In this document: positions 36,111 through 49,071 of the stretch, in pieces | How the letters are laid out: every line of letters starts with the position of its first letter | Position numbering within the stretch: the stretch's first letter is position 1 | Made by a program: the position numbers and the translations under genes | Notes under the pieces: generated by a model | Seen by the model: the letters and a program-made list of their open reading frames with translations, nothing else | What the model was told of the DNA's origin: nothing | Database searches by the model: none | Source: Gentiana macrophylla | Taxonomy: Eukaryota > Streptophyta > Magnoliopsida > Gentianales > Gentianaceae | Direction of reading: 5' to 3' | Length of the DNA: 64,000 nucleotides | Assembly: GCA_026214975.1 (NCBI GenBank) | Contig: CM047809.1 | Coordinates: forward strand, 30,601,977-30,665,976

Positions 36111-37501
36111 TGTTAGGAAAATTTTATTATGTTTTGATGATGGCCATACTAAATTGTTATAGCAAGCCCGAAATAAGTTAGAATTCTCTATATAAGTCTT
36201 TACTTAGAGTCCGACATGTTGTATAAGTTGAGTCGACAAGTATTGTACTAGTTGGTAGGACGGCAAAGAAAAGCCACCAAGCACCAATGAGAGAAGAAAT
36301 GAGACACTATGGTCCGACTTATAACCAAGGAAGTCTGTGATGACCTTGGATAAGTCTAAGTTATGTTGTAAATGATAAAACTCAAATGTTCAAATATGGT
36401 GTACACTTGGTCTCACCCAAATCAAGGATCAAGTGAAGTTCAAAGACTCTCCAAATACTAGAACAAAGAAGGAAACAAAGTGAATCGGTGAGTAAACCGA
36501 CTTTCGCAAAAAGAAAACAAAACAAAAGAAGAAGTGACGGCTAAGTCAGTAGGCTCACTCGACCGTTCTAGAAACAGTGAAGAGACACCTACAAGGCCAG
36601 AATTGATATACGATGAAGATTCAGAAGATCATGCATTAAATGCTCAAATCATTAAAGGATCAATCAAGGACGGATTATCTCGCTATACGCTTGAAGAAAG
36701 AATCCGATCAACGAAATTAAGGAGAATACAATTAAGGGGAATCAAGAATAAAATCAAGGATTATTCCCTCATTAATATAGCCAACGGACGGAATTTCAAA
36801 AACGAAGGTATTCAAGGCTATAAATAGAAGGCATTGACAGAAAAAGGATAAAACAATCAAGAAAGAAAAATCTAGCAGAAACTCTGTCAATTTGAAAAGC
36901 CTTCTCTCTGAAATTACAAGGATACATCTAGTGATCAACTCAGACCTCAAAGCTACAAAGTCATACTCAGAACTGAGGATTGATCAAGCAAGTGTGTGAA
37001 TCACATTCACATCAAACTGAAGCAACTGAATCAGAGGCAATCTGAGAAGGAGTTGAATCTGTGATAGCTGTTGAAGGATCTTGATCTTAAGGAACAGCAG
37101 AAGGAAGACTGAATCACTGAAGCTGCTGCAGTCAAGGAGTGATAGTCTTGTAGATTGTGAAGCTTGGGAAGCCAAGGACAATCATACTATTGTATCTGTG
37201 AAAACAATAGTGAATTCCTCCAATCATCACAGGAGAAGAGTGGATTAAGGGATTACACCACCCTGAACCACTATAAGCCTTGTGTCAATTTAATTTCTGC
37301 AATTTACTTTACACATTCATTTAATTTTCATAAAATCATAATTTGCATCTGTGACTGTCTAAACCGATTTGAAAACAATATAGTAAGAAGGGACTTATCC
37401 GCTGCCCAAAAGCTTTTAACTAGAAGAAGAAAAGTTTTTGAAACTCCACTATAGTCATTCACCCCCTCCGACTATAGTTTCACCCTTCTCTGGGACCAAC
37501 A
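36111..37501 (+). mobile_element. C2 3' LTR
   Basis: 1.39 kb; TATA box ctataaatag at 36818-36827; ends GGGACCAACA before the duplication cccta. It keeps CTG/CAG clusters (37010-37130) that are altered in the 5' LTR, but shows its own losses near 36265 and 36520. Confidence 0.92.
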
Positions 37502-38029
37502 CCCTAAGTCCCATGTCGGAGGTATAACTAAATATGCTAATCCAAGTCGTTCTCGAGACGGCGGTCCTTAATTCCTATGATTAAAGGTGTATTAGTTGTA
37601 TTATCCGTGTTGTACATTGTGTCCCTTAATTAAATGTATTGGTGCCAAGTAAGGAATATATCCGTGTTGTAACATGACAAGATAAGAATGTGGCTATGTT
37701 AAGTAAGTAAGTACTTAATGTAACTGAACAAGTACGTGCAAGATAAATTGAATGTAGTTAATATACATGTTTCCTATGCATGGTTTAAAGTTGGTTTCCA
37801 GGTGGTTTTCCTTTATATGCCAAGTTATGTTTTAAAGTAAGTTCATTATGTGTCAAGAGTTGCTTTTAAAGGTGTTTCACGCATTCTTCAAGTTATACTT
37901 TCAATTGTTTGCAAACTAGATAGAGTAGATTCATGGCGTGTCTCCCAGCTTATGACAACCATGAATCTCGTTTTCAATCTTCTTTCTCTTTACTGAGCAT
38001 CTAGCTAGTGCTCACTCCTTTATTTGGAA

Positions 38030-38522
38030 TAGGGCTATAAATTAGCTGGGTTACTCATGAGCTACTCATACTCGACTCGCAAGAGAGATCGACTCAATTT
38101 GGTTTTTTTCGAGTTCGAGCTCGAGTCGAGCTACTCGAATAATTAATCGAGCCGAGCTCAATTTTTAAAATATATTAATCGAGTAGCTCGTGATCTTAAT
38201 CGAGCGTGATTAAATAATTATTTAATTAATTAAATTTATTATAAAATATTGTTTTTCATAATTAAAAGAATATTATTCGAGTCGAGTATTAGACGAGTCG
38301 AGCTCGATCTTGCCATATTTCATTAAAAATTAAATGAATTCTAGGAAAATAATCGAGCTTACGAGCCGAGTCGAGCTATATCGAGTACTTAGCGAGTCGA
38401 GTTCGATCTTGGTTTTTAAGGCTCGATCGAGCTCGAGCCGAGTTTCGAGCCCGAACTTTTTTAGTCGAGTCGAGCTCAAGCCCTAGATAGTATCGACTCG
38501 ACTCGGCTCGATTACACCCCTA
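38030..38522. mobile_element. hAT-type MITE rich in CTCGAG words
   Basis: 493 bp flanked by the 8-bp duplication atttggaa (38022-38029 and 38523-38530). Ends TAGGGCTATAAATTAGC and the complement of TAGGGGTGTAATCGAGCC form imperfect inverted repeats, a known plant hAT MITE pattern. The interior is packed with short palindromes (tcgagctcga, cgagtcgagct) and could fold into a long hairpin. No coding. Absent from the equivalent place in the other T1 LTR (about 7249), which confirms insertion. Confidence 0.92.
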
Positions 38523-40407
38523 ATTTGGAATAAGAAGATTACCGGTACATGCTGATTTGACGACGAGATTGGAGTGCTAGCTTAGGAGTGGAGCTATGGA
38601 GTCGTTTATGTTTTAGTTTCATTTTGTAGTTGTTCCTTCTTTTCCAATCAAGTGTGTTGTAATGGATAATAGTTTTGCTTTTAGTTATTTCTGATGTAAT
38701 TTGACAACGATTGTATTCTGGTTGATGATTGTTATTGGAAGACCCTGAGGTTCTATTTTCCTGAGTCTTCAGCTTGTTTTCTTCCGTGCTAATCTTATTA
38801 CTCTAATATGAAACGAGGCTTACATGAGATTTAGGGTTTACTCTAAATGTCACATGCCTAACGTCATGTTTCCCTATAAGGACTCGGTATCCAGGATAGG
38901 GAGTTACATAGCCTTTAAGTAGTTGTTGGAGTATTTAATGCTACATTTTTTTATTGTAAATAATGTAAACGTGGAAGAGCATATTGATAACGCCATAAAT
39001 GGTACCATTAATTATACCCTTATTCACCCCGAATTATGCTCAAGAGAGGATAGATAGGCTCGTGATTTTGTGGAATATGTGTTAAATGCTATGTGCATGT
39101 TCCAAGGATCGTAATTCTGCATCTATGCTATTTCCTGAGGTTTTGGTACTGTTTTGTCTCGTTTTGCATGTTTTATAGGATGTACAGACCTGGAGCATTG
39201 GAGAACGGATCTGGACCAGAAGAAGTATATTGGACCAAGTGATTAAAGCCCAAGAAGAAGTCTGCTGAAGAAAAAGAAGAAAAGTCAGCCCGGTTTAACG
39301 AGGGCTAGGGCCGGTAAACCGAGGACTTGTTGGACACGAAATTGATTCTGCCGCATTGTCTAGGTCGGTTAGGGTTTTAGAGAGTCATAAGTCGGTTGTT
39401 GTATCTTTATAAAGTCGCATATACTAAAAGATTTCATATCTTATCAATTATATTCAATTACATTATACGATTTGATGAAATAAAGTTATTTCCAAACTTT
39501 TGAGGAGTTATTTCTGGTTTTCTCCCTTTCTCTACCATCTCTAGCTTGAGTAGATCGAGCTAGATCTTTATTGTTGAAGGTATGAAGCTTTGAACTTTCC
39601 TTTTTGTCTTCAATATGGTAGATCTGTTCGTATTTATATGTTTTAGTTAATCTGCATGCTTAAAGACCCCATGATTTACTTATTTTAATCGTATGTGAGC
39701 AATGTTGATCCAGGAATAGGAAAAGTTGACCCTGGTAACCCGGCGGTCTATACCGGTTTACCGATGCATTATTTAGAAAACCTAAAACTGGGATTCACTA
39801 CAGCTACGTTGATCGACAGGTTTAATTAACAGTAGGTTAGATCTGGCCAATCTGCTTATTGTATTCGTAAATTAATGCGAAGAACTTGCAAGGTGAAGTG
39901 TTAGTTTGGACGTAGTCCGATGGACCCTAGGAACGTGCTGATCAATGTCGACAGCTGTCTAGGCGGGTTAGCGGTATGAGTTAGCGCTCGATATAAGAAA
40001 TTCTAGTTCTTTATGCGTATGGGATATTACGGACCAATTAAAGAGGGTAGTTTACGTATAGATTGTCTACTACCATTGTCGGAGTAGATAGGGTTAGGAG
40101 TTGCACCCGTAGCTGATGATGATAATTAAATCAAACGCTCGCTCAATTAATTTAAGGAAATTATGTGGGGAAGTAAACGTAACGATTAACTAATCCAAGT
40201 TAGTAGATCGGTGAGAAGAGGGGGAGAAATACCCCGTTTTCTTTATGTTCATTGTTGGTCAATGATCGCGTATATGTTGCTTCTTAATTAGGTTAGAATA
40301 GTTTATAGTTAAAGTTGCATTGTCTCTGTGGGATCGACTTTGACTCGCATTTACTATACTACGATGTACCTAGTATTCTTGCTAGTAATATCGACGTTAG
40401 TGACTTA

Positions 40408-41274
40408 TGATGAGGAAAAAATTCACAGTTATTTTCATAACATTTTACCCCATTTCTAATATCATTTTGAGCGTTATTATATCATTTCGAGTCATAAATT
40501 CCTTAGATTTATCTAAGTATGTTAGTAGTAGTTATTTTATAAAATATAGTGTTTTTATGTGTTTTTATTAGTTTTTGTACCGGTTTAGTAACCGGAGTGT
40601 CGTGTCGGATTTACGTTTGGTATTTTGGTGGTTTATTACAGAATTATAGGTTGACCAAAATCCCGAGTAATGACACGTTTTGAGGCCTAAAAGAGATATT
40701 TTTAGGGATATAAGAGTGTGCCACTAACTTAAGTGGTCAAGTGGCTCAGTGGTTAGTGGTACCACTAACGAATTATATCTTCGACGAACAAATGGCTCAT
40801 TAAAACGGCATTTTCTGAAGAAGTGTCCTTAATGAAAGTTGTAGATCTTTGAAAGAGCTTTCTAACTCATTTTGAATCACGTCAATCGGACTTCTACAAC
40901 TCAAGTATCATTAAGTCAAGTGGTCAAGTGGCTAATCGATTTGATTAAGTGGTAATCGAGAAACGTCTTCGACAAACGAATGGCTCATCAAAACGACGTT
41001 ATCTGAAGAAGAGTCCTTCACGAAAGTTGTAGATTTTCCCGAGAGCTTTCCGATGCCTCTTGAATCATGATTTTTGAAGATCCAGAACTCGAGATATGAA
41101 TTTTATAAGTTATATATAATTATAATTATAATTATATCTACGCTGCACATGCTAGTGATCAAGGAGGTGCATGTCATGATTAAGTCCGGACTGGTCCGGC
41201 CCTCATCAAGGACTGGTCCGGCCCTTGAACTTTGCCTATATATATGATCATTCAGAGAGCAACGAGAAGATGCA

Positions 41275-41331
<57 letters not shown>

Positions 41332-41573
41332 CTTCTTAATTTCTTTAATTTTTAGATTGTATATAAGGCCTTATGCCGAAATAAATTTAGTAATAATAGT
41401 ATCGTTGTAATGCTCGGGAAATTATCGGAAGTTCGGTGTTGCTGAAATCGTTGTAATATCAAGTTTTTTATATGTAATCGAAGATATCTCCGTTATAATA
41501 GTAAGTTTGCTTTTGTTTTCTTTCGTTATTATATCTATATCTAGCTATTTATTTCTTGTTTCTTTCATTTTCG

Positions 41574-41607
<34 letters not shown>

Positions 41608-42492
41608 GTAGTAGTATCCATATATAGGAGAATCTGACAAATGATTGGATTTCGGTTTTAATTTGGTTTTAATAGAATTCTGGCATTGACAGAAGGCTAT
41701 TATGTAAAACTTCCCGCCGTTTAATCCATGACATGTTGACAGAATCCGTTTATATGGGTAGCTAAACTTTTCATAGCCGAAATATGTGAAAACGGGTGAA
41801 GTCAACCTTCGGGAGATCAAAACGGGAGTTGTGTAGCGCGTAATTTTATGTTTTAATGATTAATCCACGTCCTAAAACTTATTTTAAACGTCTTTGAATT
41901 AGATTGATCACCTAGTTCATTATCACACACATCGAACTTATAGATGTATTTTGCGGTGAGATGTGGGATAAGGGGTTTTGGGATCGTTGCGTAGATTCGG
42001 CCTAGTTGTTAGGACCGTTTCCAATACAGAGGTTTGTCATCGTTGTTCGAGCGACTCTAAGAGCGTAATCATGTTAGGTTAATCGGTTTTCTAAAGGGAA
42101 AATTAATTAACTTCACACATAGGGTGTTGAGTGAGAGTTGTTCAGACCTTAACACCAGAATTAGGAGTTGGCACCCGTGGATGTCGTTAAATTACTGTGG
42201 AAAGGTAGGTTGGTTAAAACACGCTCCCTATCAAGTCTTCTCTTAGGGGTAAAAGTAACTCGTTGGATCATAATTCGGCTATACCTTTTAATAACTAGAA
42301 CTACAACCGTTAGTTAATCTTTACTTTTGCACTAGTGTAATATCTCCCTACCATAATCTTGACCTGAACTAAGTTCTACGTCGACTTTGGTACTTAAACG
42401 TTATTCCCTGTGGATTCGACCTTGTTACCATTATACTACTGTTGACCTGATACTCTGTCGGTTAAAGTTAGCAGTTAGTTATTTTGCTATCA
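40408..42492 (+). mobile_element. E4 5' LTR
   Basis: 2.09 kb. Two direct copies of ggactggtccggccct (41187 and 41210), each with the palindrome ggactggtcc, lie just upstream of the TATA box cctatatatatga (41235-41247). Contains (AT)n at 41277-41328 and 41575-41606. Paired near-direct repeats earlier in the LTR (aagtggtcaagtggct; cgacgaacaaatggctcat versus cgacaaacgaatggctcat) span about 40730-41040. Confidence 0.95.
41277..41328. repeat. (AT)n microsatellite in E4 5' LTR
   Basis: About 52 bases of AT. The equivalent run in the 3' LTR (51618-51657) is about 40 bases, so it changed length after insertion. Confidence 0.95.
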
Positions 42493-42499
42493 AGCTTTT

Positions 42500-42517
42500 T
42501 GACGCCGTTGCCGGGGA
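42500..42517 (+). promoter_or_regulatory. E4 primer binding site, tRNA-Asp
   Basis: TGACGCCGTTGCCGGGGA, seven bases after the LTR end; one mismatch (A for G at position 3) against the tRNA-Asp complement found perfectly in E2 and E3. Confidence 0.9.
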
Positions 42518-42605
42518 AAACTACGTTTAATATCTTGTAAGTTGACCGAAAGCTTGGGCTTAGGTCATTTTTATTTTTTTCTCGTTGTTTCTTGTTTGTC
42601 AATGC

Positions 42606-45065
42606 ATGACCCGAAGCTCCAAAGAACCACTCATCGAGCCAATTGAAGAAATTGAAGCTTACGCACGTCATAGAAACAGTCAGCGCCGAGGAGAACCTCT
42701 GATTGCCAGTCCGAACCCTTTGTTTGAGGAAGAAGGGGTAGTAGAGAGTTCATTGTCAGAATCCTCAGAGGGAATGGAGGATTCACCAACTCATAGAGAT
42801 GGCAAAGAGCCCTTAAGCGAGCACAATGTACAAGGGCAAACCTCAGACACTACTGGTGGTAACGCAACACTACCATTGCATACTCCACCGAGGACCCCTC
42901 GTCATGAGCCGTCAAGAGATGACAACACAGTATTGCGTCAGTTGAGAACCCCACAGCTTAATCGGAGGGACGAGGATTGGGCAAGATGCAGGGAGGACAA
43001 AATATTCGAATCACGCGAACTTAGGACTGAATTAGACCAAGAGACGGTAAATCGAGTATTGCAGATGCTAGAGAATCGGGAAATCAATAGGGGTTCCAAA
43101 ACCCATATAATCAAGAACCACCTATGCAAAGCAGATTATCAACAAAGAACAACAACGGGATTATCACCACGGATGGCTCAAAGAGTACAAATGACCGAGG
43201 GTTTGCCGAGATTACGTCACTACTCCTCAGGAAGTTATAGGGCACAATCCCATTAGAGTGCCCCCAATTAATGCAAACAACATGGACATCAAACAGAACA
43301 TTCTGAACATGTTGGGGGAACATGCTCTATTCCACGGGAAATCAACTGAGAACCCGAACAGTTTCCTTGACCACTTTCTCCAGATTTGTGGAACGATGAA
43401 ATATAATGGGGTGAGTGACGAGGCGGTAAAGCTAATCGTTTTTCCATTTGCATTAAGAGGAGCCGCAAAGGATTGGTTCGATTCATTACCCAATGATTCA
43501 TTGCATACCTGGGCAGATGTAGTGAGAATATTTCTGAAAAAGTACTTTCCTCCGGCGAAGATGTTAGATCTGAAAGAAGAAATCTCTTCGTTTGACGGTC
43601 TCGAGGGAGAGACATTAAAAGAGACTTATGAAAGATTTAGGGGTTTACTGAAGAGATGCCCTCCACACGGTTTTTTTACTTGTGGAGCAAGTCATTATGT
43701 TATTCAGTACCTTAGAGCCGATGGACGAGAACAATGTGAATGCCGCCAATGGTGGAGACATTATGAATCACCGCGAGAACAAGCTATGAGGCGATTGAGA
43801 ATGCAGCAGAAGGAGAAGGACAATGGGGTCCAGAGAAAGAAGAAGAAAGCCCCAATGGAAAGTGTGAAGTCGTTGAAAGAAGAACTTGATAGAGAATCGG
43901 CCATACACGATAAGATGCAAGAAATGGTACTAAAGATGGACCGAATGGAGTTAGAAAGAAAGAAAACACAAAGAATGCCACTTTTTGTGGAGGTGGACAT
44001 TCGGCCATGGAATGTACATCATCGAAAAACCCTTATCCACAACAATTGCGACCTACTCCAAAGTCAAACAGAACAGCTTGGGAAATCGAATGATCAACGA
44101 ATGGATATCTATGCAATGGGTCAAATGAATATGAATCGGCAAAGAGTTTGGCCAAAGAACAAAGGGAATCGAACTTTGATAATCGCAAGGGCCTCAAATG
44201 GATTATGGTATGGGTAATGATTCACAACAATATGATGTGAATTATGTTGGACAAGGAAACCAGGGGAAATGGAATCAGAATCAGCAGAATCAAGGTTGGA
44301 ACCAGGGGCAGAATCAGAATTGGAATCAAAACAGTAATCAGAACCAAGGCTTTAGGCAAAACCAAAGTCCGTACAACCGACCTTGGAGTCAGAACCCCCA
44401 GAATCAGAGTTCATACCAGAATCAGAATCAAGGCTGGAATCAAAACAGTCAGAACCCGCAATCTCGATCCACAAGGCCAACAAAGAATAAAGAAGCGGCG
44501 TAATCAGCTAATCAAGGTTGGAATCAGAATCAGGGCCAGCAAAGTAATCAGAATCAGCAAGCAAGCCAACCATTGAGAAATAATAATTCTGGCACCTATC
44601 AGCATCCGAATGCTCATCTGCACCAGAACAACCAAAACAGTCAGCAATCAAACAATTCTGGTGTTCAGAAGACGGCCGCTGAGATACTTCCGGAAAGATT
44701 AGACAGATCAAGTTTCGAACTAAACAAGAATGTTTGTAGAGCAAAAAGTGGCCACACATTCTGCCATTCGGAACTTGGAGACCCAAGTGGGTCAAATAAC
44801 CGACACATTGAAAACAAATCTGAGTGGTGGACTTCCAAGTAACACTGAGAGTAACCCAAAGGATGTGAATGCTGTGTTCACACGAAGTGGTAAAGAGGTT
44901 GGGCTGAGTGATAAGAAGAAGGAACTATGGGCTGAAAAAGCAGAAATTGATAAGGCTGAGAAAGAGAAGGCAGTCGACCGTGAAGGGGCCATGTATGGTG
45001 AAGTCGAGATTGAGGACTTGGAAGTTGGCAGTGTGAAGAAAGAAATGGCTGCAATGAAGAAATAA
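42606..45065 (+). pseudogene. E4 gag (Athila type, broken)
   Basis: Capsid precursor. The start MTRSSKEPLIEPIEE is chosen because it is the family-like Athila start, about 90 bp after the primer site. Open to 43250, then a frame change. The retrotransposon gag domain is at about 43330-43660 (VFPFALRGAAKDWFDSL, then FLKKYFPPAK). A CCHC-type knuckle is split between two frames at a T5 run (43981-43985). Then a Gln/Asn-rich stretch (44220-44660) with a stop at 44501, and the Athila-typical VATHSAIRNLETQVGQITD region (44750-44810) in a third frame, ending at 45065. At least four breaks. Confidence 0.9.
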
Positions 45066-45109
45066 TTGGAAGCGACGAAAAAGGCATTGGTGAGGCAAAT
45101 CGAGAAGCG

Positions 45110-48100
45110 ATGGAAGGGCAAAGACACAAAGAACGACTATGTGGTGTTGGACATCAAGGAAGAAGAAGACTACCGCCAAAAGAAAGAGGTAAGAAAACAG
45201 AATTCCTCCTCCTCCCCGATTTTGATGTTAATACTTTACCCTATCCTCCTAAGGGACCCGAGAAAGGACATGTTGACTCAAGGTCAAGCAAAATTTCTGA
45301 ATCTCTTAAGAAAGGTAGAGGTGAATATTCCCCTATTAGAGGCTATTTTGAGCATTCCCCATATTTTAAATTTTTAAAAGGAATGTTGTCGAGTAAGGAG
45401 AAGATGCAACAGATGGTACATTTGAGTGAGGAATGTTCGCAATCTTTGATAATAGGATACCCCAAGTTGCGTGATAGAGGTAGCTTTACCATCCCAATTA
45501 CCATTGGAGCAACTGTGTTTAAAAATGTGCTATGTGATCTAGGGGCTTCTGTGAGCCTGATGCCTAGAGGAGTGTATGAGAAATTGGGGTTGGGTAAGTT
45601 AGAACCAACAGGGATGACCCTACAGATGGCCAGATAGGTCTCATTTAGAAACCAAATGGGGGTAGTCAAGATGTGTTAGTGCAGGTAGACAAGTTTGTTT
45701 TCCCGTTGACTTTGTAGTCTTAGATATGGATATGGATACTAAAACCCCACTTTTGTTAGGTCGGCCTTTCTTAAACACAGGAGAGACCTTGATAGACGTT
45801 AAGAGGGGAGAGATTATACTACGAGTCGGGAAGGAGAGTGTAGCCATAAATGTCTATAATGCAATGAAGCATCCAGATGATGAAAAGAGTGGACTGTTTT
45901 TCATTGATGCTATATATCCTTGTATTTTGGAGCACACTAACTGCGAGGATACCAAGAACCAATGGAAGAATGCTTGATGAAGTCAAGCACCGCAGAGATG
46001 ACGATCCACAAATGAGAGTTCGTATATCATTTGGAGGCAACTCCTTTTGTCGACGCAAGTCGAATAAGAGGCTAGAGCTCGGTTTGACTGGCAAGCTACC
46101 AAAGCCGTCAATCGAGGAACCACCAACTGATCTGGAACTGAAGCCACTTCCTAAGCATTTAAAGTATGTGTTTTTAGAACCTGATGAATTACTTCCTCTT
46201 ATTGTTTCGCCTCGCACTAACCGCTTTGCAGAAGCTAAGTTGATCCACGTCTTGAAGAAACACAAAAGGCCTTCGGATGGAAGATGGTTGACATAAAAGG
46301 GATTAGTCTTGATATCTCGCAAGCACAAGATCATCCTGGAAGGAGGTGCCAAGCCGGTCGAGCGCCAGAGACGACTAAACCCACATATGCAAGAAGTGGT
46401 GAGGAAAGACGTGGTAAAGATGCTTGAGTTAGGGATAATCTATGCAATCTCCGACAGTGAATGGGTGAGCCCCACACAAGTCGTGCCTAAGAAAGGAGGC
46501 ATCACAGTTGAGCTTAATGAAAAGGTGTGCCCATTCCTACTCGTTTAGTTACTTGGTCACGAGTTTGTATTGATTTTCGCATCTTGAATGATAAGACTAG
46601 GAAAGATCATTTTCCCTACCCTTTATTGATCAAATGCTAGAGCGTCCCGAGTGGTCATGCATTTCTTGCTTTTTGGACGGTTTTAGTGGCTATTATCAAA
46701 TTCACATTGATATACATGACCAGGATAAGACTACATTCACGTGTCCGTATGGCACCTTTGCATTCAAAAGAATGCCGTTTGGGTTGTGTAATGCACCCGC
46801 GACGGTCCAGCGATGCATGATGGCTATCTTTGCCGATATGATAGAGCATTGCATGGAAGTTTTTATGGACGACTTTAGCGTTTTTGGTGATACTTTTGAC
46901 GAGTGTTTGTCGAACATTGATAAGGTGCTTGCACGTTGTGAGGAGACAAACTTGGTTTTAAATTGGGAAAAGTGTCATTTCATGGTAACTAAAGGAATTG
47001 TTTTAGGACATAAGGTATCGGGTAAAGGAATAGAGGTCGATAGAGCAAAAATAGAGGCAATTTCTAAGCTTCCTATGCCTACAAATCTGAAGACTCTACG
47101 CTCATTCTTGGGACATGCGAGTTTTTATCGTAGATTCATTCCGGTTTTTCCCACTTTGCTAGACCTCTTACTCTTCAATTGATGAAGGTGCCCTTGTGTT
47201 TTTGATGCGGCATGCCTAGATGCTTTTCAAACTCTTAAGAAACTTCTTACTTCGCTCCTATCTTGGTAGCACCTGATTGGTCTAGGGAGTTCAAGTGATG
47301 TGTGATGCGAGTGATTATGCCGTAGGAGCCGTCCTAGGTCAGAAGGTTGACAAGTTGTTTCGCCCTATCTACTATGCGAGTCATACTATGAACTCGGCTC
47401 AACAAAAGTACGCCACAACTGAAAAGGAACTTTTAGCCGTTGTTTTTGCTTTCGACAAGTTCCGGTCATACTTGGTTGGATCGAAAGTCATAGTTCACAC
47501 TGACCATGCTGCGTTGCAATACCTATTTGCCAAGAAGGATGCAAAACCACGCTTGTTAAGGTGGATCTTGCTTCTTCAAGAGTTCGATGTAGAGATTAAG
47601 AATAGAAAGGTGTGTGAAACGTAGTAGTGACCACCCGAGTAGGATGGAGCCGAGTGAAGAGAGATGTTTTACAAAAGTTGAGATTGATGACCGCTTTCGG
47701 GATGAGCGCTTGTTCGTAGTGGATACGATGCTCCCGGTTAAGCGAGGAAATTTTCTGTAGAGAGGAAAGAAAGGAAACCCATGGTATGCCCCATTTGTTA
47801 ATTATCATGAGTGTGGATTCGTAGATCCTGAGTTTGATGAGAACCAGAAGAAGAAGTTCTATAGTGAGGTGAACCGATATGTGTGGGAAGATCCCTTACT
47901 TTTTAGGCTTTGTGCAGATGGAATCCTGAGGAGATGTGTTGATGACAGTGTGAGATAGTGAGTATTCTCTCGTTCGCCATGATAAAGAGGCCGGTGGCCA
48001 CTTCTCGGGCGAGAGAACAGCATTGAAGGTGTTACAAAGTGGGTTCTACTGGCCCACTATTTTCAAGGATGCACATGCGTATGTTAAGACATGTAACGCT

Positions 48101-49071
48101 TGTCAACGCTCAGGGAGGATTTCCAAGAGAAATGAGATGCCCCAGAAACCGATAATAGTGTGTGAAGTTTTTGATATATGGGGATTAGACTTCATGGGAC
48201 CATATCCGTCTTCTTTCGGGAATCAGTACATTCTTGTCGCCTGTGATTACGTTTCAAAGTGGGTTGAGGCAATTGCTTCGCCTACTAACGATAAACATGT
48301 AGTCATACGGTTTCTTAAGAAACATATTCTATCCCGGTTTGGAATACCTCGAGCGATAATCAGTGACAATGGAAGTCACTTTGCAAATAGAGATTTCAAT
48401 AAGCTTTTAATGAAGTATGGGGTCACTCATAAGTTAGGCACTGCCTACCACCCTCAGACTAGTGGCCAAGTAGAAGTGTCCAATCGAGGAATTAAAAGAA
48501 TCTTGGAGAAGACAGTCAATTCTAGTCTTAAGGATTGGTCAAAGAAGTTAGATGATGCGCTTTGGGCACACCGAACTGCGTTCAAGACACCAATAGGTAT
48601 GTCACCCTACATGCTTGTTTTTGGCAAGGCTTGCCATCTCCCCGTAGAGTTAGAGCATAAGGCCTATTGGGCGATTAAGAATCTAAATATGGATGACGCA
48701 TTAATCGGTGAAAGAAGGATGGCTCGATTGAACGAGTTAGATGAGTTTCGCTTTCAAGCTTACGATTGTTCAAGTGAAATATAAGGAAAAGACCAAAATG
48801 CTTCATGATAAGTTGATCAAACCTCGTATTTTCAACGTAGGTGATGAGGTCCTTTTCTATAATACTCGCCTCCATTTTTTTCAAGGCAAACTTAAGTCAA
48901 GGTGGTCAGGACCATATACGGTATTTGCGAGTTTTCGACTCAGGAGCCATTGAGGTAACACATCCGAAGCACGGAACGTTCATCACGAATGGCCTTCGTC
49001 TAAAAAAGTATAAGAAGTTACCATTCGATGAGGCTCTCGAAATTGTGCATTTGACTGATCCCGATTTTTGA
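45110..49071 (+). pseudogene. E4 pol: protease, RT, RNase H, integrase (broken)
   Basis: Ty3 order. Protease: LCDLGASVSLMP with the D-L-G active site at about 45535-45570, then LLLGRPFLNTG at about 45750. Linker with LELKPLPKHLKYVFL (46130-46180). RT: 46309-46548 (N-terminal; WVSPTQVVPKKGG), then 46634-47182 with TFAFKRMPFGLCNAP and the catalytic FMDDFSVFG at about 46860-46890. RNase H: 47295-47624 ([25 protein letters not shown]). Integrase: zinc-binding C-x-x-C at about 48090, then [15 protein letters not shown] and E in GQVEVSNRG (DDE triad), 48023-48784, with the C-terminus continuing in shifted frames to 49071. Domains are all recognisable, but no frame spans them. Confidence 0.93.

Larger units (their letters stand above)
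25392..37501 (+). mobile_element. C2: Sirevirus-like Copia element with a third ORF
   Basis: Complete 12.1 kb element, LTRs 25392-26811 and 36111-37501 (TGTTAGGAA...GGGACCAACA), perfect 5-bp duplication cccta at 25387-25391 and 37502-37506, Copia-type primer site and polypurine tract. Order: gag, protease, integrase, RT, RNase H, then about 3.8 kb carrying a post-pol ORF. Gag with a long coiled-coil C-terminus and a post-pol ORF place it with or near Sireviruses. All ORFs are broken in this copy. Confidence 0.92.
5656..38908 (+). mobile_element. T1: outermost chromovirus-like Ty3 element, host of the first nest
   Basis: Two LTRs (5656-7627 and, discontinuously, 24366-38908) are flanked by the 5-bp duplication tagcc at 5651-5655 and 38909-38913. 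LTR ends are TG(CG in the left copy)TAAAACC...GTTACA, typical of the Tekay/Del group. Only about 0.2 kb of interior survives, closing with a pol C-terminus whose stop codon lies inside the 3' LTR. All other elements in this span are later insertions. The matching duplication over 33 kb makes the reconstruction strong; the exact chromovirus clade is inferred. Confidence 0.85.
24366..38908 (+). mobile_element. T1 3' LTR, split by C2 and a hAT MITE
   Basis: Pieces 24366-25391, 37507-38029 and 38531-38908 join into a ~1.93 kb LTR aligning with 5656-7627. It starts TGTAAAACC and ends GAGTTACA, followed by tagcc. The TATA box ctatatatatgc is at 24491-24501. Each interruption has its own clean target duplication. 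Confidence 0.85.

Noticed and set aside
41225..41410. Open frame with an (IY)n repeat
   Set aside because: Produced entirely by the (AT)n microsatellite in the E4 LTR.
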